Part shown: piece after piece, positions 47,367 through 56,538 of the stretch
How positions within the stretch are numbered: position 1 is the stretch's first letter
Layout of the letters: each line of letters begins with the position of its first letter
Source: Rhodococcus sp. 14-1411-2a
GTDB lineage: Bacteria; Actinomycetota; Actinomycetes; Mycobacteriales; Mycobacteriaceae
Direction of reading: 5' to 3'
DNA: 64,000 nucleotides
Assembly (NCBI RefSeq): GCF_002259485.1
Contig: NZ_NPGA01000012.1
Span: 1-64,000 of the forward strand
Program-made: the position numbers and the translations under genes
The notes under the pieces: generated by a model
Told to the model about the DNA's origin: nothing
The model's database searches: none
What the model saw: the letters and a program-made list of their open reading frames with translations, nothing else

Positions 47367-50300
47367 CAGGCAACGTCCCGTACGACGGCGACCTGCCGCG
47401 GTCACGCATGCCTGCATCGCAGGTGTTCCGACGCACGACGCCACCGCGGTCCGCCCCCTGGGAGCGGCAGTCGCGGCCGGAGCTGCGCTCCTACCCGGCA
47501 CCGCCGTCGCTCGACGGTCAGCCGGCCGCCGACGACACCGTCACGCAGATGATCCCGCGATTCCGGGACGAGGACTACCCCTATCCGTCGTCGAGCACAG
47601 CACCGTCCGGAACGGTTCCGCCGACGACAACTCCACCGGGCGGGCCCGCCCCGGCACCGCAGCCCGAGCCGCGGCCGCAGAAGTCACTGCTGGCCGCGTC
47701 GGGTTCGATCGCGGTGGCGACACTGGTCAGCCGCATCACCGGATTCGCCAAGCAGGTCGCCATGACGGCCACCCTCGGCGCGGCTCTGGCGAGTGCGTTC
47801 ACCGTCTCGACGATCCTGCCGAACATGATCTCCGAGCTGGTCCTCGGCGCCGTGCTCGGAGCCATCGTCGTGCCGGTGTTGGTCCGAGCCGAGCAGGAGG
47901 ACGCCGACGGCGGGCGGGCATTCGTGCGACGCCTCTTCACCATCGCAGTGGCGCTCCTCGGAACCGTGGCGCTCGCGGCGACGATCGCAGCCCCGCTGCT
48001 GGCGCGGCTGATGCTCGACGGCGATCCGAAGGTCAACGAGGACCTCACCATCGCGTTCACCTACCTGGTGCTGCCCGCGCTGATGTTCTACGGACTGTCC
48101 GGCCTGCTCACGGCCGTGCTCAACACCCGGCAGAACTTCAAGCCCGGCGCCTGGGCCCCGGTGTACAACAACCTCATCGTGCTCGCGGTGTTCGCCCTGT
48201 ACCCCTTCGTCCCGGGCGAGATCACCGCGAACACCATCGAGATGAGCAATCCCAAAATTCTCGTTCTCGGCCTCGGTGTGACCGCGGGTGTCGTCACCCA
48301 GGTTCTCGCTCTGATCCCGGCCCTGCGCCGCGAACGCATCGACCTGCGCCCGCTCTGGGGATTCGACGAGCGACTCAAGAAGTTCGGCGCGATGGCCGCC
48401 GCGATCGTGCTCTACGTCGTCATCAGCCAGATCGGGCTGATCGTCGCCACCAGGATCGCGTCGGGCACCGACGATGCCAGCAACGTGATCTACTCGCAGG
48501 CCTGGATCGTGCTGCAGCTGCCCTACGGCATCCTCGGCGTGACGGTGCTGACGGCGATCATGCCCAGACTCAGCCGCAACGCCGCCAACGGTGACACCCC
48601 GTCCGTCGTCGACGATCTGTCGGTAGCCACCCGCCTGACGATGGTCGCGCTGGTGCCGATCGTGGTGTTCCTGACCTTCGCGGGGCCTTCGGTGGGCGAG
48701 GCGCTGTACGGCTTCGGCCGGTTCGCCGAGGTCGCACCCAGACTCGGCGAGGCCGTCAGCTGGTCCGCGTTCTCCCTCATCCCGTACGCCCTGGTGCTGA
48801 TCCACCTGCGTGTCTTCTACGCCCGTGAGAAGGCCTGGACGCCGACGTGGATCATCCTCGGCATCACCGCCGTCAAGATCGGCCTGTCGTTGCTCGCGCC
48901 GATCGTCGCGTCCTCTCCGGAGCAAGTGGTGCTGCTCCTCGGCGCCGCGACCGGCCTTGGGTACACCGTCGGCGCGATCATCGGCGGATACCTGCTGCAC
49001 AAGAGCCTGGGCAGCCTGCGGATGGCCAACGTCGGCAAGACGGTCTGGCTGGTGCTCATCGCCTCACTGGCCGGCGGCGCGGCCATGCTCGCGATCGACC
49101 GGATCCTCGGGCTCGACGCCATGATGAACGGCTGGGTCGGCAACTTCGCCCGCGTGGCGATCGACGCCGTCATCATGCTCGGCATCACGTTCTCGATCCT
49201 CTGGTTCGGCAAGATTCCCGAAGTTCTTGCGGTCACCGTAGCCCTGAGCCGCCTCGTCCGCAGGTTCCGCGGAGGATCCGACACGCGGGACGCAGATCTG
49301 GCCGCTGCAGAAACCGGCGTTATTCCGGTTATTCGAAGCGAGCCCACATGGGACACTGCGCGGGATCGGCTCCCGTACCCTGGTCATCGGCACCCGGGGG
49401 CACAAGCTCATGAGGGTCGACCGTTCGTAGATCAACACGGGGCATATTCGCCTGAAGGAGTGACAGTGACCGACGACGAAGTTGCTGGGGGGCCGGCACA
49501 ATCTCCAGCAAGCGAAGCCGACCGAACGAGCGGCGGCGTCGAGGTCGACACCCAGGACCGCACCGAGCCCGTGAAGGCCGAGGCTTCTTCCTCCAAGACT
49601 CCGAAGCCCGCCGAGACGCCGGCGAAGACCGCGCCCGAATCGAAGACTGCAGTCGAGTCGAAGGCACCTGCTCCCGAGAAGGACGTCGAAAAGTCCGCCG
49701 ACGAGCCCGCTGTCGACAAGCCTGCTGCCGCCAAGTCTGCTCCGAAGCCGGCCGACAAGACCGTCTCCATCTCCAAGGCTGCCCTCGCGGCGCGTCCGAC
49801 CGACAAGACGATCTCCATCTCCAAGGCCGATCTGCCGGTCGAGACCGACGACGAGAAGTCCACACAGGAGTCGAAGCCCGCGGCGGATGCGGATCCCGAG
49901 AAGACCGCAGCCGTACCGGCCACACCCGGTAACGACGACTCGTCTTCCACCGACGACGTCGACACTGCTGCGGCTCCGGCGAGCGCTCCCGGGCGCACGC
50001 TCCGCGGCCCGACGCTCATTCCCGGTGCCTCCGTTGCCGGTGGACGGTACCGACTGCTGGCACCGCACGGCGGCGCGCGCGGCCTCAAGTTCTGGCAGGC
50101 CCACGACGTCAAGCTCGATCGCGAGGTCGCGTTGACGTTCGTCGACGCCGACCAGCAATCCACCGCCTCGACCGACGACCGCACTCAGGGACCGCAGGCG
50201 ATCCTCTCGCGCACGCTGCGTCTGGGTCGAATCAATTCGCCCGGCCTCGCACGCGTGCTCGACGTGGTGCGTGGCAGCTCCGGCGGCATCGTCGTCGCGG

Positions 50301-51541
50301 AATGGACTCCCGGCCGGTCGCTGCGCGAGATGGCCGATACCGTGCCTGCACCCACCGGCGCGGCACGCGCGATCAAGGTGCTGGCCGAAGCGGCCGAGGC
50401 CGCGCACCGCAGCGGAGGTGCGCTGTCGATCGATCATCCCGATCGCGTGCGCATCAGCTCCAGCGGCAATGCCGTCCTCGCCTTCCCTGCAACACTGGCC
50501 GACGCCGACCCCAGTTCGGACGTCCGCGGACTCGGCGCGATGCTCTACGCCCTGATCACCGCAAAGTGGCCCCTGTCCGACACCACCGGCGGTGCCGTCG
50601 TATCCGGCGACGCAGCTCCGGCCCGCAGCGTCGGCGGTATGCGTCCGGCCGACCGCGACGACAAGGGTGCCCCGCTCGAGCCGAGGCAGGTTCGTCCCGA
50701 CGTTCCGTTCGAGATCTCCGCCGTCGCAGTGCGGGCGCTGGAACAGAACAGCGGAATCCGTACCGCTGCCACCGTGCAGCACGTCCTCGACCAAGCAGCT
50801 GTGGTCAACGACAAGACGGATCTGATGCCGGCTCTGCGATTGGGCCAACGCGCGCCGGGCGCCAGTGGCCATTCGCTCGCCGACCCCGAGGAGATCGCCG
50901 CCGAGAAGGCGAAGTCGATGCGCACCAACATCGCCATCGCGGTACTCGGTGCCTTGACGGTCGTCGTGCTCGCGTTCGCGGGCTTCTGGCTGTTCACCTC
51001 GATCGCAGGCGACAACACCGAAACTCCGCTCGACACCCAGGACTTCGGACTCACGACTCCGGCCGAGGCACCGCCCGCAGCCGATTCCGCGGCCCCCCCG
51101 GCTCCAGCCGGTGGCCCGGTGGCGTTGGACGACGTCAGCGTCTTCTCACCCCAGGGTTCCGCCGACAACCCGAGCACCGCGTCCAACGTGATCGACAACG
51201 ACCCCAGCACCGCGTGGACGACCGACTCGTACTTCCAGCAGTTCCCGGCTCTCAAGAACGGCGTCGGCCTGCTCGTGTCCATCCCGTCCTCGACGCTGCA
51301 GAACGCATGGATCGAATCGACGTCTCCGGGAACCGTCGTCGAGATCCGGTCGGCCCCGAACGACTCACCCAGCCTGAGCGACACCACGCTGCTCGGTGAG
51401 GCCACGTTGCAGAACGGCCGAACCGACATCGCCCTCAACGACGCGGAGCCGACCGGGAACGTCCTCGTCTGGATCACCAGTCTCAGCGAACAGGGTGGCC
51501 GCATCGCCACCTCGATCTCCGGGATCGGTTTCGACACCTGA
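47363..51541 (+). CDS. murJ: MurJ/MviN lipid II flippase fused to pseudokinase and outer domain
   Basis: A 1392-residue fusion like Rv3910. Residues about 110-650 form the 14-helix MurJ flippase (SGSIAVATLVSRITGFAKQ start) that moves lipid II outward. A charged linker follows (about 660-870), rich in Lys, Pro and Glu, with DKTVSISKA and DKTISISKA repeats at residues 798 and 814. A kinase-like domain (about 890-1145) has VALTFVD where the ATP-binding VAxK Lys is expected, so it is a pseudokinase; in mycobacteria its phosphorylation recruits FhaA. One helix (about 1190-1215) and a discoidin-like outer domain complete it. The ATG overlaps the previous stop (ATGA). A strong internal start lies at 49466. 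Confidence 0.93.
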   Translation: MTGNVPYDGDLPRSRMPASQVFRRTTPPRSAPWERQSRPELRSYPAPPSLDGQPAADDTVTQMIPRFRDEDYPYPSSSTAPSGTVPPTTTPPGGPAPAPQPEPRPQKSLLAASGSIAVATLVSRITGFAKQVAMTATLGAALASAFTVSTILPNMISELVLGAVLGAIVVPVLVRAEQEDADGGRAFVRRLFTIAVALLGTVALAATIAAPLLARLMLDGDPKVNEDLTIAFTYLVLPALMFYGLSGLLTAVLNTRQNFKPGAWAPVYNNLIVLAVFALYPFVPGEITANTIEMSNPKILVLGLGVTAGVVTQVLALIPALRRERIDLRPLWGFDERLKKFGAMAAAIVLYVVISQIGLIVATRIASGTDDASNVIYSQAWIVLQLPYGILGVTVLTAIMPRLSRNAANGDTPSVVDDLSVATRLTMVALVPIVVFLTFAGPSVGEALYGFGRFAEVAPRLGEAVSWSAFSLIPYALVLIHLRVFYAREKAWTPTWIILGITAVKIGLSLLAPIVASSPEQVVLLLGAATGLGYTVGAIIGGYLLHKSLGSLRMANVGKTVWLVLIASLAGGAAMLAIDRILGLDAMMNGWVGNFARVAIDAVIMLGITFSILWFGKIPEVLAVTVALSRLVRRFRGGSDTRDADLAAAETGVIPVIRSEPTWDTARDRLPYPGHRHPGAQAHEGRPFVDQHGAYSPEGVTVTDDEVAGGPAQSPASEADRTSGGVEVDTQDRTEPVKAEASSSKTPKPAETPAKTAPESKTAVESKAPAPEKDVEKSADEPAVDKPAAAKSAPKPADKTVSISKAALAARPTDKTISISKADLPVETDDEKSTQESKPAADADPEKTAAVPATPGNDDSSSTDDVDTAAAPASAPGRTLRGPTLIPGASVAGGRYRLLAPHGGARGLKFWQAHDVKLDREVALTFVDADQQSTASTDDRTQGPQAILSRTLRLGRINSPGLARVLDVVRGSSGGIVVAEWTPGRSLREMADTVPAPTGAARAIKVLAEAAEAAHRSGGALSIDHPDRVRISSSGNAVLAFPATLADADPSSDVRGLGAMLYALITAKWPLSDTTGGAVVSGDAAPARSVGGMRPADRDDKGAPLEPRQVRPDVPFEISAVAVRALEQNSGIRTAATVQHVLDQAAVVNDKTDLMPALRLGQRAPGASGHSLADPEEIAAEKAKSMRTNIAIAVLGALTVVVLAFAGFWLFTSIAGDNTETPLDTQDFGLTTPAEAPPAADSAAPPAPAGGPVALDDVSVFSPQGSADNPSTASNVIDNDPSTAWTTDSYFQQFPALKNGVGLLVSIPSSTLQNAWIESTSPGTVVEIRSAPNDSPSLSDTTLLGEATLQNGRTDIALNDAEPTGNVLVWITSLSEQGGRIATSISGIGFDT
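49455..49468 (+). promoter_or_regulatory. Internal ribosome-binding site and GTG within murJ
   Basis: AAGGAG (49455-49460), five bases, then GTG (49466) lie in frame at codon 702, exactly between the flippase and the pseudokinase part. Initiation here would give a separate 691-residue protein with linker, pseudokinase, helix and outer domain. Confidence 0.4.
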
Positions 51542-51597
51542 TTCGGGCACTCGGTAATCAATACCGGCTCGTTTCGTACTTCACGGTATTCATGGCC

Positions 51598-51603
51598 TAG
51601 GCT
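51598..51603 (+). promoter_or_regulatory. -10 hexamer TAGGCT of sigM
   Basis: TAGGCT lies inside the left arm of the hairpin that precedes sigM. Transcription would begin near 51610, at or just before a three-codon frame (ATG CGT TAA, 51611-51619). Confidence 0.4.
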
Positions 51604-51632
51604 CCCCCCAATGCGTTAACACGGGGGGAGCC
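51600..51632 (+). terminator. Hairpin covering the sigM ribosome-binding site
   Basis: GGCTCCCCCC (51600-51609) pairs perfectly with GGGGGGAGCC (51623-51632), followed by GTTTTCG. It could terminate read-through from murJ. The right arm holds the only Shine-Dalgarno-like sequence (GGGAG) before the sigM ATG at 51641. Confidence 0.65.
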
Positions 51633-51640
51633 GTTTTCGT

Positions 51641-52222
51641 ATGACCGAACGTTTCGATTCGGCGCCAGGGGAGCGCACGGATGCGGAGCTTCTGGCTGCT
51701 CATGCGGCCGGAGAGCCGAACGCCTTCGCCACGCTGATCTACCGACACCACGAACACCTGTGGCTGACGGCTCGGCGCACCAGCTACACGCCCGAGGACG
51801 CCTCCGATGCGCTGCAGGAGGCGTTGCTCTCCGCTCATCGCACGGCCGGGTCGTTCCGCGCCGACGCCGCGGTCCGAAGCTGGTTGCACAAGATAGTCGT
51901 CAATGCCTGCCTCGACCGCATCCGCAGAAACAAGGCACGCCCGTCGGTTCCGTTGAGCGAGAACGAAAGTCACGAGCCCGTATCTCCCAGAGATCGAATT
52001 TCCGAGACGGAGACGAGCATTCTCGTTCGACAGGCTCTGATGACGTTGCCACCCGACCAACGCGCAGCCGTCGTCATCGTGGACATGGAGGGCTACTCGG
52101 TGGCCGACGCTGCCGACCTGCTCGGCGTTCCCACCGGTACCGTGAAGAGTCGATGTGCCCGCGGTCGGCTCAAGCTCTCGACGCAACTCGCGTACTTGAA
52201 AGATGCAGGGAACCGAATCTGA
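51641..52222 (+). CDS. sigM: ECF RNA polymerase sigma factor SigM
   Basis: A 193-residue ECF sigma factor. Region 2 covers about residues 20-90 (FATLIYRHHEHLWLTARRTSYTPEDASDALQEALLSAHR). Region 4 covers about 125-180 (LMTLPPDQRAAVVIVDMEGYSVADAADLLGVPTGTVKSRCARGRLKL). It is the positional equivalent of Rv3911 and lies upstream of its anti-sigma gene, trxB and trxA. In mycobacteria SigM controls late and surface-related genes. Its start is preceded by a strong hairpin that may insulate it from murJ transcription. Confidence 0.93.
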   Translation: MTERFDSAPGERTDAELLAAHAAGEPNAFATLIYRHHEHLWLTARRTSYTPEDASDALQEALLSAHRTAGSFRADAAVRSWLHKIVVNACLDRIRRNKARPSVPLSENESHEPVSPRDRISETETSILVRQALMTLPPDQRAAVVIVDMEGYSVADAADLLGVPTGTVKSRCARGRLKLSTQLAYLKDAGNRI

Positions 52223-52281
52223 CCCCCTCGCGTCTATACCGTGTGAGAGAGAAAGCAGACTCGGCGAAGGGAGGCAGGATC

Positions 52282-53010
52282 GTGCCGTCGAGCACCGACG
52301 CTCTACAAGCCCCGTTCTCGCCGGAGCTACTCGCCGATCTGCATGCCGATGCACTTCCCGAGGACGTCAGTAGGCGACTGTGGCCACTGGTTCGCCTCGA
52401 CGAGGATTCGATGCGGATCCTCGCCGGTCTCGACGCCGTCTCGGCTCGACTGCACGAGTTGGGCGAGGACCCCACCGGGACGTTGTCGATTCCGCCCGAC
52501 GTCGCCCAACAGATCGATCGCACCCTGCACGCGGTCGAGCAATCGACGTCCCCGGTGGGCGTCGTCGTTCCGCTCCGTCCGCGCAGACGCCGTATGGTTC
52601 TCGGAACCGCCGCTGCCGCAGCACTTCTGACGGCCGGATCGGTTGCTGTCGCGGCGGCCGTGTTCACTCCGGACGAGCCCGAATCGATCGTTGCCGACCC
52701 CACGCAGGCTCCGGATTCGTCTCTGGTGCTCGATTCCGCCGACCTCGACTCCGGTTTCGCGTTCGGCATCATCGGCAAGCGGGATCCCGGAGCATTGGCC
52801 GATCCGGCCGACCTCGCTGCCTGTCTGCAGTCCAACGACGTGGATCCGGCCACCACCGTTCTCGGATCGAGTCGAGTGCGCGTCGACGGCCGAGACGGAA
52901 CGCTGCTCGTCCTCGCCGGAGAACAGCCCTCACAGTTCATCGCCCTTGCGGTGGGCAACGACTGCAGCACTGCGAACCCGGACGTGCTGACGCGTCGCGA
53001 TATCGGCTGA
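52282..53010 (+). CDS. Anti-sigma-M factor (RsmA-like membrane protein)
   Basis: A 242-residue single-pass protein. The N-terminal cytoplasmic part is about 105 residues, helical, and lacks a zinc HxxxCxxC motif. One helix follows (MVLGTAAAAALLTAGSVAVAAAVF, about 110-133). The outer part of about 105 residues contains two cysteines (LAACLQ and GNDCS). It matches the place and form of Rv3912, the SigM-specific anti-sigma factor, holding SigM at the membrane. The GTG at 52282 follows GGGAGG with seven bases spacing. Sequence conservation in this family is low, so the call rests mostly on context and topology. Confidence 0.78.
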   Translation: MPSSTDALQAPFSPELLADLHADALPEDVSRRLWPLVRLDEDSMRILAGLDAVSARLHELGEDPTGTLSIPPDVAQQIDRTLHAVEQSTSPVGVVVPLRPRRRRMVLGTAAAAALLTAGSVAVAAAVFTPDEPESIVADPTQAPDSSLVLDSADLDSGFAFGIIGKRDPGALADPADLAACLQSNDVDPATTVLGSSRVRVDGRDGTLLVLAGEQPSQFIALAVGNDCSTANPDVLTRRDIG

Positions 53011-53136
53011 CAGATCTCTCACCGGGGAACAACTGCCTCTAGGGTGGTGTTGACCAGATGTACGTCGACCGGCGTGTGCGCTGAACACTCGGTTGTCGAC
53101 TGCACGTATACGCCGCACATGATCGGAAGGTCTGCA

Positions 53137-54126
53137 TTGAGTACCCCCAAGGTTCACGATCTCATCATCGTCGGCTCGGGACCGGCCGGTTACACCGCCG
53201 GCGTCTACGCCGCACGGGCGGAGCTGGAGCCGATCCTGTTCGAGGGAACACAGTTCGGCGGTGCGCTGATGACCACCACCGAGGTCGAGAATTTCCCCGG
53301 GTTCCGCGAGGGCATCATGGGCCCCGATCTGATGGAACAGATGCGCGAACAAGCGGCGCGATTCGGTGCCGACATCCGGACCGAGGACGTCGAGGAGCTC
53401 GATCTGACGGGCCCGATCAAGACGGTGTCCGCCGGCGGCGAGACCTACCGGGCTCGGGCGATCATCCTCGCCATGGGCGCAGCAGCTCGCTATCTGTCCA
53501 TCCCGGGTGAGGAGAAGTTGCTCGGACGCGGCGTCAGCGCCTGCGCCACCTGTGACGGCTTCTTCTTCCGTGATCAGGACATCGCCGTCATCGGTGGTGG
53601 CGACTCGGCCATGGAGGAAGCGACCTTCCTCACTCGCTTCGCACGCAGCGTCACGATCGTGCACCGCCGCAGCGAGTTCCGCGCGTCGCGCATCATGCTC
53701 GAGCGCGCCAAGAACAACGACAAGATTCGTTTCCTCACCGACACCAAGGTGCTCGAGGTCCTCGGTGACACCAGCGTCACCGGGCTTTCGCTCGAGCACG
53801 CCGAAACCGGCGAGAAGACCACTCTGGACGTGACCGGAATGTTCGTCGCGATCGGCCACGATCCGCGCAACGAGCTGGTCAAGGGCCAGGTCGAGCTCGA
53901 CGACGCCGGCTACGTCAAGGTCGCGTCGCCCACGTCGGCCACGTCCGTCGAGGGCGTCTTCGCTGCCGGAGACCTCGTCGACCACGTGTACCAGCAGGCC
54001 ATCACCGCTGCGGGTACGGGCTGCACCGCGTCGATCGACGCCGAGCGGTGGTTGGCCGAGCAGGGCGACATCACCAGCAACACGCTCGAACACGCCGACC
54101 AGCCGGTCGACGCCGTCAACGCCTGA
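53137..54126 (+). CDS. trxB: Thioredoxin-disulfide reductase
   Basis: A 329-residue FAD/NADPH flavoenzyme. FAD motif [15 protein letters not shown] near residue 13, redox pair CATC (Cys136, Cys139), NADPH motif [10 protein letters not shown] near 157 and the C-terminal FAD motif [14 protein letters not shown]. It uses NADPH to reduce thioredoxin, encoded 34 bases downstream. The TTG at 53137 is chosen because GGAAGG lies six bases before it; an in-frame ATG at 53119 would add six residues. It corresponds to Rv3913. Confidence 0.95.
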   Translation: MSTPKVHDLIIVGSGPAGYTAGVYAARAELEPILFEGTQFGGALMTTTEVENFPGFREGIMGPDLMEQMREQAARFGADIRTEDVEELDLTGPIKTVSAGGETYRARAIILAMGAAARYLSIPGEEKLLGRGVSACATCDGFFFRDQDIAVIGGGDSAMEEATFLTRFARSVTIVHRRSEFRASRIMLERAKNNDKIRFLTDTKVLEVLGDTSVTGLSLEHAETGEKTTLDVTGMFVAIGHDPRNELVKGQVELDDAGYVKVASPTSATSVEGVFAAGDLVDHVYQQAITAAGTGCTASIDAERWLAEQGDITSNTLEHADQPVDAVNA

Positions 54127-54160
54127 CAGGCACCGAACTTCCACATCGAGGAGATAGAAA

Positions 54161-54493
54161 ATGTCCGACGACAAAAGCACTGTCACCATCACCGACGCGT
54201 CGTTCGCCGACGACGTCCTGACCAGTGAGAAGCCCGTCCTGGTCGACTTCTGGGCCACCTGGTGCGGCCCGTGCAAGATGGTCGCCCCGGTTCTCGAGGA
54301 GATCGCGGCCGAGCACAAGGACAAGCTCACCATCGCCAAGCTCGACATCGACGCCAACCCGCAGGCCGCTCGCGACTTCAAGGTCATGTCGATTCCGACG
54401 ATGATCCTGTTCAAGGGTGGAAAGCCGGTCAAGCAAATTGTCGGCGCAAAGGGCAAGGCCGCCCTGCTCAAGGACCTCGAAGGCGTTATCTGA
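54161..54493 (+). CDS. trxA: Thioredoxin
   Basis: A 110-residue thioredoxin with the active site WCGPCKM (Cys35, Cys38), the buried Asp in VLVDFWA, and the cis-proline loop MSIPTMILF. It reduces cytoplasmic protein disulfides and is recycled by the adjacent TrxB. GAGGAGATA precedes the ATG at 54161 by a few bases. It corresponds to Rv3914 (trxC). Confidence 0.96.
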   Translation: MSDDKSTVTITDASFADDVLTSEKPVLVDFWATWCGPCKMVAPVLEEIAAEHKDKLTIAKLDIDANPQAARDFKVMSIPTMILFKGGKPVKQIVGAKGKAALLKDLEGVI

Positions 54494-54629
54494 CTCACCT
54501 GCACACAGTGTGGATTGCAGCGGAAGCCAGTCTTTCTGCGACAATCATCTGATGTGCCGATGCTTCGGCATCGGCACATCAGCCGCAAGGTGTGAGTGCC
54601 GTCGGAACAATCGAGAGGCTTTGTCGAGG

Positions 54630-55823
54630 ATGCAGGAACTCAGTCACGGCGATTCCGGACCCGCCGTCGCCGAGGTCCGCGGCACTCTGTCGGCTCTCGG
54701 CTTTCTCCACGAAGCGGTAGTTCCCCCCGGTCCCATGGACGACGGCCACTGGACGGCTCCCGGTTCCGTCTTCGACGGTGCCCTCGGAGGTGCCGTCCGC
54801 GCGTTCCAACAGCACCGCGGTCTGTTGGTCGACGGCGTCGTGGGCCCGGCCACATATCGCGCACTCAAAGAAGCGTCGTACCGCCTCGGCGCTCGAACCC
54901 TCATCTACCAGCTGTCCGCTCCGCTGTACGGCGACGACGTCGCCTCGTTGCAGACGAGACTCCAGGACCTCGGTTTCTACAGCGAGCGCGTCGACGGCTT
55001 CTTCGGTCCCCGCACGCACGAGGGACTGTCCTCGTTCCAGCGCGAGATCGGTCTCTCCCCGGACGGCATCTGTGGACCGGCGACTCTGCGCTCTCTCGAC
55101 CTTCTCGGAACTCGCGTCACCGGTGGATCCCCGCACGCCATGAGCGAGGAAGAACTCGTTCGCAAATCCGGACCGCAGTTGACCGGCAAGCGCATCGTCA
55201 TCGATCCAGATCTCGGCGGAGCAGACACAGGACGCATCGTCGAGGGAACGTTCGGCCGCGTCTCCGAGTCCGAGATCCTGTGGGATATGGCGAGCCGGCT
55301 CGAGGGCCGCATGGCCGCGACCGGAATGGAAACCTTCCTCTCCCGTGCGCGCGGGACCAATCCTTCGGTCGCCGACCGCGCCGAGACGGCCAACGCTTGG
55401 GGTGCCGACCTGATGATCTCGTTGCGCTGCGCATCGAGCACCAGCCCCGTGGCCAACGGCGTCGCGAGCTTCCACTTCGGTAACTCGCACGGATCCACCT
55501 CGATGATCGGTCAAGTACTGACCAGCTACGTGCAGCGTGAAATCGTCGCCCGCACACCGCTTCTCGACTGCCGCAGCCATGGCCGCACGTGGGATCTGTT
55601 GCGCCTGACCAACATGCCGACCATCCAGATCGACCTCGGCTACCTCACCAACGAATCCGACGTCGAAGTTCTCAGCGACCCGCGGTTCCGCGACATCATC
55701 GCCGAAGCTATTTTGATCGCCGTGAAGCGCCTGTACCTACTCGGTCAGGACGATCAGCCGACCGGAACGTTCACCTTCGCCGAGTTGCTCGCCGAGGAAC
55801 TCGCTGCTTCCGATCGCCCCTGA
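54630..55823 (+). CDS. cwlM: CwlM-like pseudo-amidase, regulator of peptidoglycan synthesis
   Basis: A 397-residue cytoplasmic protein (no signal peptide). Two peptidoglycan-binding repeats occupy residues about 5-80 and 90-170 (AFQQHRGLLVDGVVGPATYRALKEASYRLGARTL; LQDLGFYSERVDGFFGPRTHEGLSSFQREIG). An amidase_3 domain follows (about 185-375). Its first zinc-ligand motif reads IDPDLGG instead of IDPGHGG, so the His is lost, which agrees with mycobacterial CwlM: an essential regulator that, when phosphorylated, stimulates MurA. The Mycobacterium relative is phosphorylated by PknB. It corresponds to Rv3915. The start ATG at 54630 may have a TTG alternative three codons earlier. Confidence 0.9.
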   Translation: MQELSHGDSGPAVAEVRGTLSALGFLHEAVVPPGPMDDGHWTAPGSVFDGALGGAVRAFQQHRGLLVDGVVGPATYRALKEASYRLGARTLIYQLSAPLYGDDVASLQTRLQDLGFYSERVDGFFGPRTHEGLSSFQREIGLSPDGICGPATLRSLDLLGTRVTGGSPHAMSEEELVRKSGPQLTGKRIVIDPDLGGADTGRIVEGTFGRVSESEILWDMASRLEGRMAATGMETFLSRARGTNPSVADRAETANAWGADLMISLRCASSTSPVANGVASFHFGNSHGSTSMIGQVLTSYVQREIVARTPLLDCRSHGRTWDLLRLTNMPTIQIDLGYLTNESDVEVLSDPRFRDIIAEAILIAVKRLYLLGQDDQPTGTFTFAELLAEELAASDRP

Positions 55824-55857
55824 ACTACCGCGCGCGAGCGCGTCGGTGGGTGAGGTG

Positions 55858-56538
55858 TCACCGCGCCCCTACCGTCGACTTCTGCTCGATATCGACGACG
55901 GAGATGCTGGCCGCGATCAGTAGCTGCTCGAGTGCAGACTCGACATCCTGCTTCCACCCGTGATCGCGATCGAGCTCGAGCCTCAGTCTCGGGAATCTGT
56001 GGTGGGGAGCAATCACTTCGAACCCGACCTTCTCGAGGAAGTCCGCTTCGATCATGCACGTCGACGCCGAACACGTCAGCTGTGCCGTGGCGTTCGGAAC
56101 CGCCGGCGCAGCATCGTCGGCGTTGCGCCGAATACCGAACGCCTCCAGAGCGCGAACTCCACGATTGACGAGATCGCCCACGACCGCCTGAATCAGCGTG
56201 GCCGAATGCAGGTCTGCGTCGTCCGGCGAATCGATCCGGAGTTGGGTCAATAGAACTGCATCGTGACTGACCGGCGACGTCGGGAACGTCGTCGCCCGCG
56301 GAACTGCGCGGGGTGGACAGTAGAGGGCGCATCCGATCGTCCTGCCGTCGACGGACAGCAACTGCCCGCAGGATCCCCATTCGAGCATGATGGTCGACAG
56401 CCATACTTCGTTCTCGAACTCGAGGTCGACCGAGGAACTCTCCGACGCGGGGTCGAGGACCCAGAAGCTGCATCGCCGCGAATGCGTCGGCAAGTGCTCG
56501 AACGAACCGAGCGTCACTCCGGTCACCATCGCCGACAC
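55858..56538 (-). CDS. Rv3916c-like protein, possible GNAT-fold
   Basis: A 226-residue cytoplasmic protein found at the same position as Rv3916c, between cwlM and parB. It has a beta-rich N-terminal half (VWLSTIMLEWGSCGQLLSVDGRTIGCALYCPP) and a central segment DLVNRGVRALEAFGIRR reminiscent of an acetyl-CoA-binding helix, as in GNAT enzymes, then EADFLEKVGFEVIAPHHRFPRLRLEL. Five cysteines lie in the middle. The GTG at 56538 follows GAGGT. The acetyltransferase assignment is tentative; the substrate is unknown. Confidence 0.7.
   Translation of the reverse strand: MSAMVTGVTLGSFEHLPTHSRRCSFWVLDPASESSSVDLEFENEVWLSTIMLEWGSCGQLLSVDGRTIGCALYCPPRAVPRATTFPTSPVSHDAVLLTQLRIDSPDDADLHSATLIQAVVGDLVNRGVRALEAFGIRRNADDAAPAVPNATAQLTCSASTCMIEADFLEKVGFEVIAPHHRFPRLRLELDRDHGWKQDVESALEQLLIAASISVVDIEQKSTVGAR

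Noticed and set aside
55824-55857. Dyad CGCGCGAGCGCG between cwlM and the convergent gene
   Set aside because: The stem is only about four or five bases and low in information for high-GC DNA.
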